This document shows, one piece after another, positions 16,997-26,172 of a stretch of 64,000 nt of DNA. Position 1 is the first letter of the stretch, and each line of letters opens with the position of its first letter. This stretch comes from Prevotella sp. S7-1-8. Lineage in GTDB: Bacteria > Bacteroidota > Bacteroidia > Bacteroidales > Bacteroidaceae. The translations under genes and the position numbers were made by a program. The notes below the pieces were generated by a model. That model saw only the letters and a program-made list of their open reading frames with translations, searched no databases and was not told the DNA's origin. The DNA lies in NCBI RefSeq assembly GCF_000758925.1, contig NZ_JRNC01000009.1, forward strand, positions 1 to 64,000, read 5' to 3'.

Positions 16997-18457
16997 ATGA
17001 TGTGTTTTTACAAATATTCATTAATTCTTCTCGCCGCATTATCACTGGCAGCCTGCGAAGACGAAGGCGAGCAACTACACGTGCAAGACGTAGAGGTGCC
17101 CGACGGCTACGCCCTGTCAGCTGGCATATCAACCGAATTTTCTCGCTCCGCCTACTCCTACGACGAGGCATCAGACTGGGTAAAGGGGCGCTACGAGACG
17201 CTTTTCAACGAGGGCGACCGCCTTTATGACAATGTAGCGAGCAGCAATTACAATGGCGAGGGTGGCGGCCGGGGACCCGTTTTCGTGGGTTATTGCTGCG
17301 GAAGCTGCCACCGTAACGCTGGCCGCACACAGCCCTCCTATTGGATGGCCTTTAAAAACGGCAGTGACAAAGCCACCGGCGAATATGGCTTCACATCCAT
17401 GTTGTGCTACATCACGAAGAAAAACGGAGCGTTCTTCCCCAATTATGGCCGTGTCATCCACGACAACACCATCTACGGCGTGACGCCGGAGGGAGAGCTT
17501 CACTTTGACATTGACTCCGCCACCTACCAGTTTCCGGATGGCGAGAAATACACACTCTGCTATCCCAAATACCGCATTACAAAATGGTACGCGGACAGCA
17601 TAAAGCCCGAAGACCTCTTCATCTCGGTGCGCGTGCCCCTACGTCATGTTGGCCAAGGAGTCATCATGGCGCTCGACCGCGAAGAGATCAGGCAGCTGGC
17701 AGCCAAGAGCAACTACCCGGAATGGGGCATTAGCGGCAGATACAACGTCATTTCCGAGCGAGGAGTAAGCCAAATTGGCGTTGGCGGCAACAAGTCGCAC
17801 CACGCCGACCTCACGGTAGAGTTGGGCTATTCGTCAGACATGGGCATGACCAACAGCCGCTTCCCGGAGGAAATATGCCGTGGGCAGAAACAAATCAGAG
17901 AGGGCGCAATGATGGGCATGGCCTATCACAAGCTCGATGTAAGCACCAAGGACATGGAGGCCGTAGACCTTTATCTGCATTCGTTGGCGGTGCCAGCGCG
18001 ACGCGACGTGAACGACCCGGATGTAAAAGCAGGTGAAAAACTGTTCTACAAGGCAGGTTGCCACTTGTGCCACGTCACCACGTTGCACACCAACAAACGT
18101 GGCGTAACCCTGCTTGGGGGCATGTCATTGCCATGGTTAGGGGGGCATCAGGCGGTGCATCCCTACTCCGACTTCCTGCTCCACGACATGGGGTCGGAAA
18201 TTATGGGCGTAGGGCTCAACGACCATATGGTGAGCGGATTGGCAAGAGGCAACGAGTGGCGGACCACCCCTTTGTGGGGTATCGGACTGCAATTGCTCGT
18301 CAACGGCCACACCTATTTTCTACATGACGGCCGCGCTCGCAACTTCACCGAGGCCATCATGTGGCACGGAGGCGAGGCACAGGCCAGCAAACAGAAATTC
18401 GCGCATTTCTCAAAGCAAGACCGCGCCAAACTCATTAGATTCCTCTGGAGTCTGTAA
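16997..18457 (+). CDS. Di-heme oxidoreductase (DHOR/DUF1111) lipoprotein
   Basis: 486 residues from ATG 16997; an upstream in-frame ATG at 16931 would bury the signal peptide. A lipobox (LAALSLAAC, Cys20) anchors it in a membrane. Two haem c sites are visible: CGSCH (101-105) and CHLCH (355-359). Di-heme peroxidase-family signatures follow: YSDFLLHDMG, EWRTTPLWGIGL and FLHDGRARNFTEAIMWHGGE. Relatives of MauG and cytochrome c peroxidase act as periplasmic oxidoreductases, but the DUF1111 substrate is not established. Haem attachment needs a maturation system, and CcsBA is encoded 2.2 kb downstream. It sits 100 bp after imelysin. Confidence 0.93.
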   Translation: MMCFYKYSLILLAALSLAACEDEGEQLHVQDVEVPDGYALSAGISTEFSRSAYSYDEASDWVKGRYETLFNEGDRLYDNVASSNYNGEGGGRGPVFVGYCCGSCHRNAGRTQPSYWMAFKNGSDKATGEYGFTSMLCYITKKNGAFFPNYGRVIHDNTIYGVTPEGELHFDIDSATYQFPDGEKYTLCYPKYRITKWYADSIKPEDLFISVRVPLRHVGQGVIMALDREEIRQLAAKSNYPEWGISGRYNVISERGVSQIGVGGNKSHHADLTVELGYSSDMGMTNSRFPEEICRGQKQIREGAMMGMAYHKLDVSTKDMEAVDLYLHSLAVPARRDVNDPDVKAGEKLFYKAGCHLCHVTTLHTNKRGVTLLGGMSLPWLGGHQAVHPYSDFLLHDMGSEIMGVGLNDHMVSGLARGNEWRTTPLWGIGLQLLVNGHTYFLHDGRARNFTEAIMWHGGEAQASKQKFAHFSKQDRAKLIRFLWSL

Positions 18458-18498
18458 TCAACTTTACTATAGAAACAAAATAAAAAACAAATTATAAC

Positions 18499-19821
18499 AT
18501 GAAGCTATATCGCGCTTACGCCGCCATCATCGCCGCGGGACTTGGTTCTGTGGCTTTTGCGGAGCAAACAGACAAGAACGCCGTTCTGGACGACAACAAA
18601 AAAACGGCCATTGAGACGAGTGTCACGACCGAAAACACCGACGAAAACGTCCAAAAGCAACGCGAGGTGACCTATGACCGAGAAAACGGCGTGCTCCCCA
18701 TCGCCGACAACAGAGGGTTCTCCTTGGCCTCCAAGGATGGGAAATTTATTCTCAAACCTTACTTAATGCTCCAGACAACACTTAGGTTCAACTACTATCC
18801 GGACGAGGGACTTGACAAGGCTTACAACCAAGACAACGTAGCCAACTCCGGTTTTGCCATACCATTCGGCATTATCGGCTTCACCGGCAAGGCCTTTGGC
18901 AAAATTGATTACAACGTCTGCGTCAACGCGGCAGCCAAGGGAGGCGCGCTGTTGCAACAAGCATGGATAGATTACGCAGCCTCCAAAGCTCTGCGTTTCC
19001 GCGTGGGAAAACAGAAAACACCATTCGCCGGGGCATTCCTTACCACCCTTGGCGAGACTTTGTTCCCTGCCATGCCATCGTCGCTCATCTGCACCACGAT
19101 AGTGCCTTACAGCCTCAACGCCGTCAACCCCACCATCAACACAGGCTGGGACTTGGGTGTCAAGATGCACGGCTTGATAGCAGACAAGTGGGGCTATGAG
19201 GTCGGCTTATTCAATGGAACGGGTGGCAACGTCAATACGGCTACCAAGGGCTTTAGCGACGACAACCATTTCCCGTCACTGCTCTACGCCGCGCGCGTCA
19301 CTTTCCAAGGCAACGGAGCCATGCCGATGAGCCAAGGCAATCCTAACCTTTTAGGCTTAGGCACAAAATATTTAGTGGGGCTTTCCGTTAATTATAATAA
19401 TGAAGCGGAGAACGAATCGACCAATGATTTGCGTGCCGGAGTGGAGTTCGCGCTGCTGAGCGGACCGTGGTCTGTGGCAGCCGAGGGCTACTACATGCAC
19501 GTGGGCTTTACCAAACGAATGAAAATAACCGACCGTTTCAATTACATGGGAGGCTACGCGCAATTGGCCTATTTTCTCAACAGATCGTGGCAATTGGGCG
19601 TTCGCTACGATTGGATGGACCGCAATGGCACCCGCAAGGATGGCAGCCTGAACTCTCCGGGGGTGGTTTGCAACTATTTTGTACCTAAAACCAATGTCAA
19701 ACTCTCCGCAATGTATCAATACACAGGCCGTTGGGGGCACGACACCCAAGCCGACAGAGACCTTGACAATCTCGGATTGGCCACTCATTCCGCCATGATT
19801 TTGATGCAATATGCTTTTTAA
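18499..19821 (+). CDS. Porin of the OprO/OprP (phosphate-selective) family
   Basis: 440 residues with a signal peptide (MKLYRAYAAIIAAGLGSVAF). A polar linker of about 45 residues precedes the barrel, which begins DNRGFSLASKDGKFILKPYL, the usual start of Porin_O_P proteins. AWIDYAASKALRFRVGKQKT and the C-terminal ATHSAMILMQYAF are also typical. Despite the family name, substrates in Bacteroidota vary and phosphate selectivity cannot be claimed. It lies between two haem-binding lipoprotein genes, 41 bp after the di-heme gene and 12 bp before the next, so one transcript is likely. Confidence 0.9.
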   Translation: MKLYRAYAAIIAAGLGSVAFAEQTDKNAVLDDNKKTAIETSVTTENTDENVQKQREVTYDRENGVLPIADNRGFSLASKDGKFILKPYLMLQTTLRFNYYPDEGLDKAYNQDNVANSGFAIPFGIIGFTGKAFGKIDYNVCVNAAAKGGALLQQAWIDYAASKALRFRVGKQKTPFAGAFLTTLGETLFPAMPSSLICTTIVPYSLNAVNPTINTGWDLGVKMHGLIADKWGYEVGLFNGTGGNVNTATKGFSDDNHFPSLLYAARVTFQGNGAMPMSQGNPNLLGLGTKYLVGLSVNYNNEAENESTNDLRAGVEFALLSGPWSVAAEGYYMHVGFTKRMKITDRFNYMGGYAQLAYFLNRSWQLGVRYDWMDRNGTRKDGSLNSPGVVCNYFVPKTNVKLSAMYQYTGRWGHDTQADRDLDNLGLATHSAMILMQYAF

Positions 19822-19833
19822 GTGTTGACAGAG

Positions 19834-20571
19834 ATGAACAATATAATCCATAAATTTTTACCACTATTGGTCATGGCGCTCCTTGCAAGTTGCGACTCTG
19901 GTAACATTGAGGAGACAGACCCCGACAGCGAACAAGGTCGCGTGGTCAAGATAGAGGGCAACATAGCCGGCCTGAAAAGCTGGCCATTGGATTATGATGT
20001 CGCGGTGGCTGGTTTCTCAAGCAAGTCCAACTCAAGCGCGGCTCCCTATGCCGAAATATCCAAAGTGGTCACCACCGATGCCAATGGCAACATGTCATTG
20101 GTGCTGTCGGGAATAAGCTCGGACATTGACGTGATACAGATTTGCGTGCTCAATCGCCTGCGACAACGTGTCATGAAGTTCGTGTCAAAGGACATTTCCA
20201 ACGCCACGGGGCGCGACACCATACGTCTAAACGTAGACAAGGTGGACGCCAGCATGTTCAATGCCATTCAGGTGGGCATTTTCAATGGCGTGTGTTCGTC
20301 GTGCCACAATGCCTCGAGACCCGCCGGCGGCCTCGACCTTACCGATGGACACAGCTATGCCTCGTTAGTAAACCATGAGTCAGTAAAGATGCCACGGATG
20401 AAAAGAGTGATCCCCGGCGACAAGCAAAACAGCTTGTTGTACCAAGTGTTAAACTCTGACATCTCACGCTCGTGGAAGCAAGACCACACCGACATGGGCA
20501 ACAAGGAACGCACCGAAAAGTATATCCTACAGCTCATCAACGACTGGATCGCCACCGGCGACACCCGGTAA
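19834..20571 (+). CDS. Lipoprotein with a cytochrome c (CSSCH) motif
   Basis: 245 residues; ATG 19834 gives MNNIIHKFLPLLVMALLASC, a clean lipoprotein signal with Cys20. The N-terminal half looks like a beta-sandwich (about 35-140). The C-terminal 100 residues form a small cytochrome c-like domain with CSSCH at 154-158 and a possible Met ligand in HTDMG near 225. It resembles haem-binding domains linked to adhesion or electron-transfer lipoproteins, but I do not recognise a named family. A GTG at 19822 is possible but would spoil the signal. It ends the first transcription unit; a terminator follows 11 bp later. Confidence 0.85.
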   Translation: MNNIIHKFLPLLVMALLASCDSGNIEETDPDSEQGRVVKIEGNIAGLKSWPLDYDVAVAGFSSKSNSSAAPYAEISKVVTTDANGNMSLVLSGISSDIDVIQICVLNRLRQRVMKFVSKDISNATGRDTIRLNVDKVDASMFNAIQVGIFNGVCSSCHNASRPAGGLDLTDGHSYASLVNHESVKMPRMKRVIPGDKQNSLLYQVLNSDISRSWKQDHTDMGNKERTEKYILQLINDWIATGDTR

Positions 20572-20581
20572 GGGCAAAGAT

Positions 20582-20622
20582 CCGGATTGGCTTAAACCAC
20601 CAATCCGGCTTGCCGTTTTTTT
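20582..20622 (+). terminator. Terminator after the porin-cytochrome operon
   Basis: CCGGATTGG (20582-20590) pairs with CCAATCCGG (20600-20608), 9-nt loop, with a T7 run at 20616-20622. It separates the upstream five genes from ccsBA, so ccsBA either depends on read-through or has its own promoter in the remaining 46 bp. Confidence 0.85.
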
Positions 20623-20630
20623 ATTTCTAT

Positions 20631-20646
20631 CCAACAGCCATGTTGG
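20631..20646. promoter_or_regulatory. Inverted repeat upstream of ccsBA
   Basis: CCAACA-GCCA-TGTTGG, perfect 6-bp arms, 22 bp before the ccsBA ATG. Could be a regulator site or a weak hairpin affecting translation. No TAnnTTTG box was seen beside it. Confidence 0.3.
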
Positions 20647-20668
20647 CATAGTACCCAACACAACACAA

Positions 20669-22723
20669 ATGAAGATCATCAAGTATGCCATAGCGATTTT
20701 GTTTGTTGCGCTCATTGTCCTTATGGCCTTTGCCACCTATATGGAACAGCGACACGGCACTGCGTTCGTGGCACAGCATATATATCACACGCTATGGTTT
20801 TGCGCCTTGTGGGGCATACTAACCACACTGGCCATAATATATATCATCAACCGAAAACTAAACAGCCGCCTCCCCATTTTCATGCTTCACGGAGCATTTG
20901 TCGTCATCCTAATTGGCTCAGCCATCACATATTTCACTGGCAAAGAGGGCAAGATACATCTGCGCGAGGGTGTCGCCGAGAACACGTTTTTAGAGCAAGC
21001 GAGCGGCCAAATGCTGCCCTTGCCATTCTCGTTGACGCTCAAATCTTTTCAAATAACATGCTATCCAGGCACCGACACGCCCTCCGATTTTGTCAGCACA
21101 GTAACATGCCAAAGTCCCAACGACAGTAAAGTAGTCAATGCCGAAATCTCGATGAACAACATTTTGAGACACCACGGCTATCGTTTTTATCAAGATGGGT
21201 TCGACCCAGACCACAAAGGTACCACCCTAAGCGTCAATCACGACCCTTGGGGCACGGCCATAACCTATATAGGCTACCTATTGTTGGCATTGAGCATGAC
21301 GCTTACCCTCATCTCTCGCAAGGAGTCGTTTCGCCGTCTTCTTTCCTCGCCCGCACTGCGCCGCGGCTCCGTGCTTTTTGTCTTGGCCGCGCCCATGCTC
21401 ACCGCCCATGCCGAGGAAGTGCCCACCATCAACGCTGAAAAAGCCAAGATAGTGGCACGTTATCAGGTGGTTTACAACAGCAGGGTGGTACCCCTCAACA
21501 CCGTGGCCACCGATTTTCTACAAAAAATATATGGCCGTCACAGCTACAAAGGTTTGTCGGCCGAGCAGGTGCTCTATGGGTGGATAGCGCGACCGGACGC
21601 ATGGAAAAGCCAGCGCTTTATCCAAATCAAGCACGAGGCCCTTCGCCAGCGGCTTGGCATAACGGGCGAATACGCCGCGATGGAAGAACTTTTTGATGCC
21701 AACGGCAAATACAAGCTCATGCCAATGGTGCATGAAGAACAAAAAAAAGACGCCATGGGCAAAGCTATCAAAGAGCTTGACGAGAAAGCCGGATTGATAC
21801 TCATGCTCACAAGCAATACTCTTTTCACACCCCTTGCGCCCACGTCGCCACGCCTTAGCGACACCCGCGTGGAAGCAGAGATTATTTATAACAAGATTCC
21901 GGCAACCAAAATACTCTTCATCGTCAATCTTGTCATGGGCTTTCTCACTTTCGTTCTCTTGATGGCAAACACCTCCATCGGGCGTTGGCGGCGCGCGAGG
22001 CACATGGCACACGTTGCCAGCGTGGCGGTCTTCGGCGCGTCGTTCGCGTTTGCCCTGCTCACCTACGCCCTGCGTTGGTACGTGGGTGGGCGCGTGCCGT
22101 TAAGCAACGGGTACGAGACAATGCTGCTCATGGCCCTCCTGCTCATGGCTATCACCCTGGCCATACACCGTCGGTTCCCTTACCTTTTGCCTTTCGGGTT
22201 CCTACTCTCGGGCTTCACCCTTCTCGTGAGCCACTTGGGGTCCATGAATCCCCAAATCACACCTCTCATGCCAGTGCTCCACTCTCCCCTACTCAGCATA
22301 CACGTCAGCGTCATCATGACGGCCTACGCGCTGTTGGCACTCATGGCCATGCAAGGCGCTTTCGCATTGTGGCTCATGCGCGACAAGACACCAAGGCGTC
22401 GACGCGCGCTCATCGATCAGGTCACCACCCTCAACCGTGTCATGCTGTTCCCCTCTGTTTTTTTATTGGCCGTCGGCATTTTTCTCGGGGCCGTCTGGGC
22501 CAATGTCAGTTGGGGAAAATACTGGAGTTGGGACCCCAAAGAGACATGGGCGCTCATCACCCTCATGACCTACGCCGTTCCATTACACCGCCAGTCGCTG
22601 CCATTAGCGCGTCGCGACAAGCAATTCAATATCTATATCACCTGTGCGTTCCTCTGTGTGCTCATGACATTTTTTGGCGTGAATTATTTTCTCGGAGGCA
22701 TGCACGCATACGCATACGCATAA
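20669..22723 (+). CDS. ccsA: Fused cytochrome c synthase CcsBA (system II)
   Basis: 684 residues joining a ResB/CcsB-like N-terminal part (two helices, a periplasmic domain, another helix near 190-215) to a CcsA/ResC part (from about 405). The tryptophan-rich haem-handling motif WGKYWSWDPKETWALIT is present near 615, with conserved His residues in flanking loops (VSHLGSMNP, ending in GVNYFLGGMHAYA). Known: this enzyme exports haem and links it to CxxCH apocytochromes outside the inner membrane. Two such apoproteins are encoded just upstream, which strongly ties the genes together. The next gene starts 13 bp later. Confidence 0.94.
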   Translation: MKIIKYAIAILFVALIVLMAFATYMEQRHGTAFVAQHIYHTLWFCALWGILTTLAIIYIINRKLNSRLPIFMLHGAFVVILIGSAITYFTGKEGKIHLREGVAENTFLEQASGQMLPLPFSLTLKSFQITCYPGTDTPSDFVSTVTCQSPNDSKVVNAEISMNNILRHHGYRFYQDGFDPDHKGTTLSVNHDPWGTAITYIGYLLLALSMTLTLISRKESFRRLLSSPALRRGSVLFVLAAPMLTAHAEEVPTINAEKAKIVARYQVVYNSRVVPLNTVATDFLQKIYGRHSYKGLSAEQVLYGWIARPDAWKSQRFIQIKHEALRQRLGITGEYAAMEELFDANGKYKLMPMVHEEQKKDAMGKAIKELDEKAGLILMLTSNTLFTPLAPTSPRLSDTRVEAEIIYNKIPATKILFIVNLVMGFLTFVLLMANTSIGRWRRARHMAHVASVAVFGASFAFALLTYALRWYVGGRVPLSNGYETMLLMALLLMAITLAIHRRFPYLLPFGFLLSGFTLLVSHLGSMNPQITPLMPVLHSPLLSIHVSVIMTAYALLALMAMQGAFALWLMRDKTPRRRRALIDQVTTLNRVMLFPSVFLLAVGIFLGAVWANVSWGKYWSWDPKETWALITLMTYAVPLHRQSLPLARRDKQFNIYITCAFLCVLMTFFGVNYFLGGMHAYAYA

Positions 22724-22736
22724 AACAACTGTCATC

Positions 22737-23882
22737 ATGGAAACCAAGAAACTGAAGATAATCATCAACGACGTATCCGTCAGCCTTTTCGCCTTTGACG
22801 GAGGCCACGGCGTGCGCGAATACCTTGCCACGCTCACCTGTACCAATCCCGAACAATCGTTCGAGCAACAAGCCCGGGCAATGGCCGACGGCTGCGAAGA
22901 GATGCGCGCGAGCAATTTCCACGGGCATTTGGGCAAACTGAGCGAAGCTCATCCTGTGTTCAAACGCTATTATCTCAGCGACGCGGCCAATCAGCTGGAG
23001 ACGCTACAAAAGATAATCGGTGAGCAAGATTGCGCCGTGTCTTACGTGCAGCAACCGCCACTCCAAGGCGCGAAACTGGGGCTTTGGGTCTACTTGATGG
23101 CTGGGACAGAGAACCACAAAATAGACGACAACATGTTTGCCGTGACGCACAACGGCTACACCGAGCTGTGGTCAGCGCAACTCATGGCCGCGGGCAATAA
23201 CGCTTTCGACCAAACATTTGACATCATGACCACCTACGCCCAGCGTCTACGAAACTTAGGTTGCGCGTTAGCCGACAACTGTCTGCGCACATGGTTGTAC
23301 GTCAACGACATCGACAACCACTACGACGGCGTGGTAAAGGGACGCAACGCCGTGTTCGACACCGAACATCTTACGGACGACACACACTTCATCGCATCGA
23401 CAGGCATTGGCGGCCGATGCGCCGACCATCGGGCGCTGTGCATGATGAACGCCTACGCCATCAAGGGCATCAAGCCCAACGACACGCGCCATCTATACGC
23501 GCTCGACCACCTGAACCGTACCTCCGACTATGGCGTGCGCTTTGAGCGAGGTTCCTACATAGACTTCGCGGGACGGCGCAAGGTGTTCATCTCTGGAACG
23601 GCCAGCATTGACAACAAGGGCGACATTATGCACGTGGGCGACATTCGCCAACAGGTGCGTCGCATGTGGGAAAACATCCGAGCCCTGTTGGCAGAAGGAG
23701 AATGCACCTTTGACGACGTGGCGGAAATGACCGTTTACCTGCGCGACACGGCCGACTACAAGGTAGTGTCTGACATGTTCGCGCAGAAGTTTCCAGACAC
23801 GCCCTATATCATTGTTCTCGCGCCTGTGTGCAGACCAGGCTGGCTCGTGGAAACGGAGTGCTTGGCATTGAAGAAACTGTAA
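22737..23882 (+). CDS. Chorismatase-like RidA-fold protein, copy 1
   Basis: 381 residues, cytosolic, no signal peptide. The C-terminal 130 residues have a RidA-like domain (KVFISGTASIDNKGDIMHVG, then MWENIRALLAEGECTFDDV, ending RPGWLVETECLA). The preceding part has LRTWLYVNDIDNHYDGVV and STGIGG. This two-part layout resembles chorismatases of the FkbO/Hyg5/XanB2 group, which split chorismate into pyruvate and a dihydroxy- or hydroxybenzoate-type product. I assign it by pattern only; active-site identity was not checked residue by residue. It is paralogous to the next gene and follows ccsBA by 13 bp. Confidence 0.65.
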   Translation: METKKLKIIINDVSVSLFAFDGGHGVREYLATLTCTNPEQSFEQQARAMADGCEEMRASNFHGHLGKLSEAHPVFKRYYLSDAANQLETLQKIIGEQDCAVSYVQQPPLQGAKLGLWVYLMAGTENHKIDDNMFAVTHNGYTELWSAQLMAAGNNAFDQTFDIMTTYAQRLRNLGCALADNCLRTWLYVNDIDNHYDGVVKGRNAVFDTEHLTDDTHFIASTGIGGRCADHRALCMMNAYAIKGIKPNDTRHLYALDHLNRTSDYGVRFERGSYIDFAGRRKVFISGTASIDNKGDIMHVGDIRQQVRRMWENIRALLAEGECTFDDVAEMTVYLRDTADYKVVSDMFAQKFPDTPYIIVLAPVCRPGWLVETECLALKKL

Positions 23883-23894
23883 ACCAAACACTAC

Positions 23895-25046
23895 ATGCCA
23901 CACACCATATCCCATCAAACTCTCGGTAGCGTGAACGTCCGGCTGGCCAAATTCAGCACCGGGACCGACGTTGACGAGTACCAACTCGCACTATGCATAG
24001 ACGACGAAGCGGCCCACCTAAGCTACGCCGAGCAGCTCAGACAACTATGCGTCGCCTTCGAGACCGTTCGCCAACAAACCAAGGCCAACCCTGTGTTCAA
24101 ACGCTATTTCATCAGCGACGCGGCCAACCAGACAACCTTGCTGATGAATTACGAGTTGGCATACACCGACTATGAACTATCTGTCATAGAGCAACCACCC
24201 GCCAATGGTACCAAGGTGGCACTATGGTGCTACCTCATGACCAATGTCAACACCAAGGCCAACGTCTCCGGCCTATACGAGGTGCGGCACGGCAGCTACC
24301 GCCATCTGTGGAGCGCCAACAACACGGCGCAAGCCGAAACTTGCTCCGCGCAAACAAAATTGCTGCTCAACGACTATGTGATGCAACTCATGAATGAGGG
24401 TTGCACGCTGCGCGACAACTGCGTGCGCACTTGGTTTTACGTTAACGACATAGACCAAGACTACAATGATGTGGTGAAAGCGCGCAACGAGGTGTTCTAC
24501 ACACAGGGCATGAACGCCAACACACACTTCATCTCCAGCACAGGCATTGGTGGCAGGCAGGCAGACAGCCAGCGCCTCTGCCAGATGGACAGCTACGCGA
24601 TTTACGGATTGCGCGAAGGCCAAATGCGCCACCTCTATGCCCCCGACCATCTCTGTCGAACCGTCAAGTACGGCGTGAGCTTTGAGCGTGGCGTTTACAT
24701 TGACTATGGCGACCGCCGACACGTGTTCATCTCGGGAACAGCCAGCATAGACCGTGACGGCAACATCGTGAGCCAAGGCGACATTCTCGGACAGTGCGAG
24801 CGGGTATGGCAAAATATCGAAGCCCTGCTCAACGAGGCCAACTGCGAGATGAAAGACCTGCAAATGGTGATCTGCACCATACGTCACGCGTCAGATTTTA
24901 ACACCGCGCGACAATGGATTTCACATAAGATTGGGAACAATGTTCCACATATTTTAGTTTGCGCGCATATCTGCAGGCCAAACTGGCTGGTTGAGATGGA
25001 ATGTATCGCGGCACGTAAAATCAAATCAGACTATCCCGTCTTCTAA
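23895..25046 (+). CDS. Chorismatase-like RidA-fold protein, copy 2
   Basis: 383 residues and clearly a tandem paralogue of the preceding gene (roughly half identical by eye). Shared blocks include NPVFKRYFISDAANQ, VRTWFYVNDIDQDYNDVVKA, FISSTGIGGRQAD, VFISGTASIDRDGNI and ICRPNWLVEMECIAA. The two differ most at their N-termini, so they may form a heteromer or act on different substrates. If chorismatase-like, the product could feed a quinone, pigment or siderophore route, but no other gene of such a route is nearby. The gap to copy 1 is 12 bp, and nothing follows on this strand for 1.1 kb. Confidence 0.65.
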   Translation: MPHTISHQTLGSVNVRLAKFSTGTDVDEYQLALCIDDEAAHLSYAEQLRQLCVAFETVRQQTKANPVFKRYFISDAANQTTLLMNYELAYTDYELSVIEQPPANGTKVALWCYLMTNVNTKANVSGLYEVRHGSYRHLWSANNTAQAETCSAQTKLLLNDYVMQLMNEGCTLRDNCVRTWFYVNDIDQDYNDVVKARNEVFYTQGMNANTHFISSTGIGGRQADSQRLCQMDSYAIYGLREGQMRHLYAPDHLCRTVKYGVSFERGVYIDYGDRRHVFISGTASIDRDGNIVSQGDILGQCERVWQNIEALLNEANCEMKDLQMVICTIRHASDFNTARQWISHKIGNNVPHILVCAHICRPNWLVEMECIAARKIKSDYPVF

Positions 25047-25606
25047 ATGTCTACAATACAAACAAGTTGGAAAACCACCCATCTCACGACCAGCGTTTCA
25101 TCCAAACGCGCACGATGAAACATGCCTCTGAATGTAAAATAAAATGGCCTATCATTTATTTTCAAGCCATACACGACAAGACGAGAAAATACCACGCCCA
25201 AGATGTCTCGCAAGCAAAATATCCAACTTTTATTTTGCAAGCTCACACGATAAAGGCCCAATGGCATCGTGAAAAAGACTTACAGGGCATGCGTTGGCTA
25301 CCGAATGACAATGCCTTTAGCGTCTAATGGCAACATGATTAGGCATTAAACGCAAAATGAAAAATATGTTTTTGTGGGAGCGATCATTTTATTTCCACAT
25401 AACATGCGGTGTATTAACCAATTACAAAACACACGCCATTTTTGCCGTTTCTCGGGCAAAAACACTTGAAAAATAAAAAAACGTAGAAACAAGGGGGTGT
25501 TGTTTGTTTTTTTTCAATGCAATTTTTAATGTGAAAAAGCATGGCCGCAGATGTGACATTTCGCCTCGACAAGCCATGCCATCAAACCGGAACAGCCATG
25601 CGCACG
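25047..25606. other. 560-bp gene-free convergent spacer
   Basis: Lies between the chorismatase-like genes (plus) and a lipoprotein gene (minus). It contains a hairpin GCAAAATA (25214-25221) with TATTTTGC (25231-25238), and AATGCCT near 25,310 pairing with AGGCATT near 25,342. The 14-mer GCCATTTTTGCCGT at 25,435-25,448 recurs at 58,226-58,239. Short open frames here look non-coding. Confidence 0.5.
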
Positions 25607-26011
25607 TCACTCTTTTTGCCGCCTGTGTATGACGCGCACGGTGCCACACAGCGCGTCGTAACGCACCTGTAGCGAGTCGACCCTCACGCCCAGACGATTG
25701 CGCCGACCAATATCATGCTCGCTCTCGAATGCCCTCTTGGTAGCTTGCAAAGCCGAGTCGGTGCGAGCGATGTCGGCTTGCGCTATCTTGAGCGACGCGT
25801 CTTGCCATATTTTCAACGCTCGCCGACGCGATTTCACCGCCTTGGGGTGGCTGGCGCGCAAGTTGGCTATGGCACGCAGCGTGGCCTCATAGTCATGGTT
25901 TTGATACAACGAGTCTATCAATCGCATCTGAGACACGGCCTTGTCATCGGCCGATGGTTGGCAAGAAACGACGCAAACAAACGTGAAAACAAGTGCTATA
26001 TATCTGTTCAT
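25607..26011 (-). CDS. Small helical lipoprotein of unknown function
   Basis: 134 residues from ATG 26011; a longer start at 26059 would misplace the signal. MNRYIALVFTFVCVVSC is a lipoprotein signal with Cys17. The remainder is predicted helical, with heptad-like Leu/Ala spacing, resembling TPR-like small lipoproteins (SLYQNHDYEATLRAIANLRA). I do not recognise a specific family. A box TAACTTTG lies 5 bp before the ATG, which would make the message leaderless. It is divergent from the tRNA nucleotidyltransferase. Confidence 0.75.
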   Translation of the reverse strand: MNRYIALVFTFVCVVSCQPSADDKAVSQMRLIDSLYQNHDYEATLRAIANLRASHPKAVKSRRRALKIWQDASLKIAQADIARTDSALQATKRAFESEHDIGRRNRLGVRVDSLQVRYDALCGTVRVIHRRQKE

Positions 26012-26016
26012 GCGCA

Positions 26017-26024
26017 CAAAGTTA
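26017..26024 (-). promoter_or_regulatory. -7 box TAACTTTG of the small lipoprotein gene
   Basis: Exact TAnnTTTG match on the minus strand, ending 5 bp before the ATG. A TTG lies only 16 bp upstream, shorter than usual. Confidence 0.45.
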
Positions 26025-26068
26025 ATGAAAAGCAACGAGCCAAGGCACCATAAATGCAATCTTTTTTG

Positions 26069-26076
26069 TAACTTTG
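26069..26076 (+). promoter_or_regulatory. -7 box TAACTTTG of the tRNA nucleotidyltransferase gene
   Basis: Exact consensus match 96 bp before the ATG at 26173, giving a leader of about 90 nt. Divergent from the lipoprotein promoter 45 bp away. Confidence 0.6.
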
Positions 26077-26172
26077 CATGTCATCGGCTTGCGTAAACTC
26101 AGACACGCACCCATTCCAAATTACAGAGCAAACGGGCGCCAAGACAACAGATACATTACAACATAGACAAAC

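Noticed and set aside
25067-25327. 86-codon ORF after the chorismatase-like pair
   Set aside because: No promoter, composition not protein-like, and it spans hairpins; treated as spacer.
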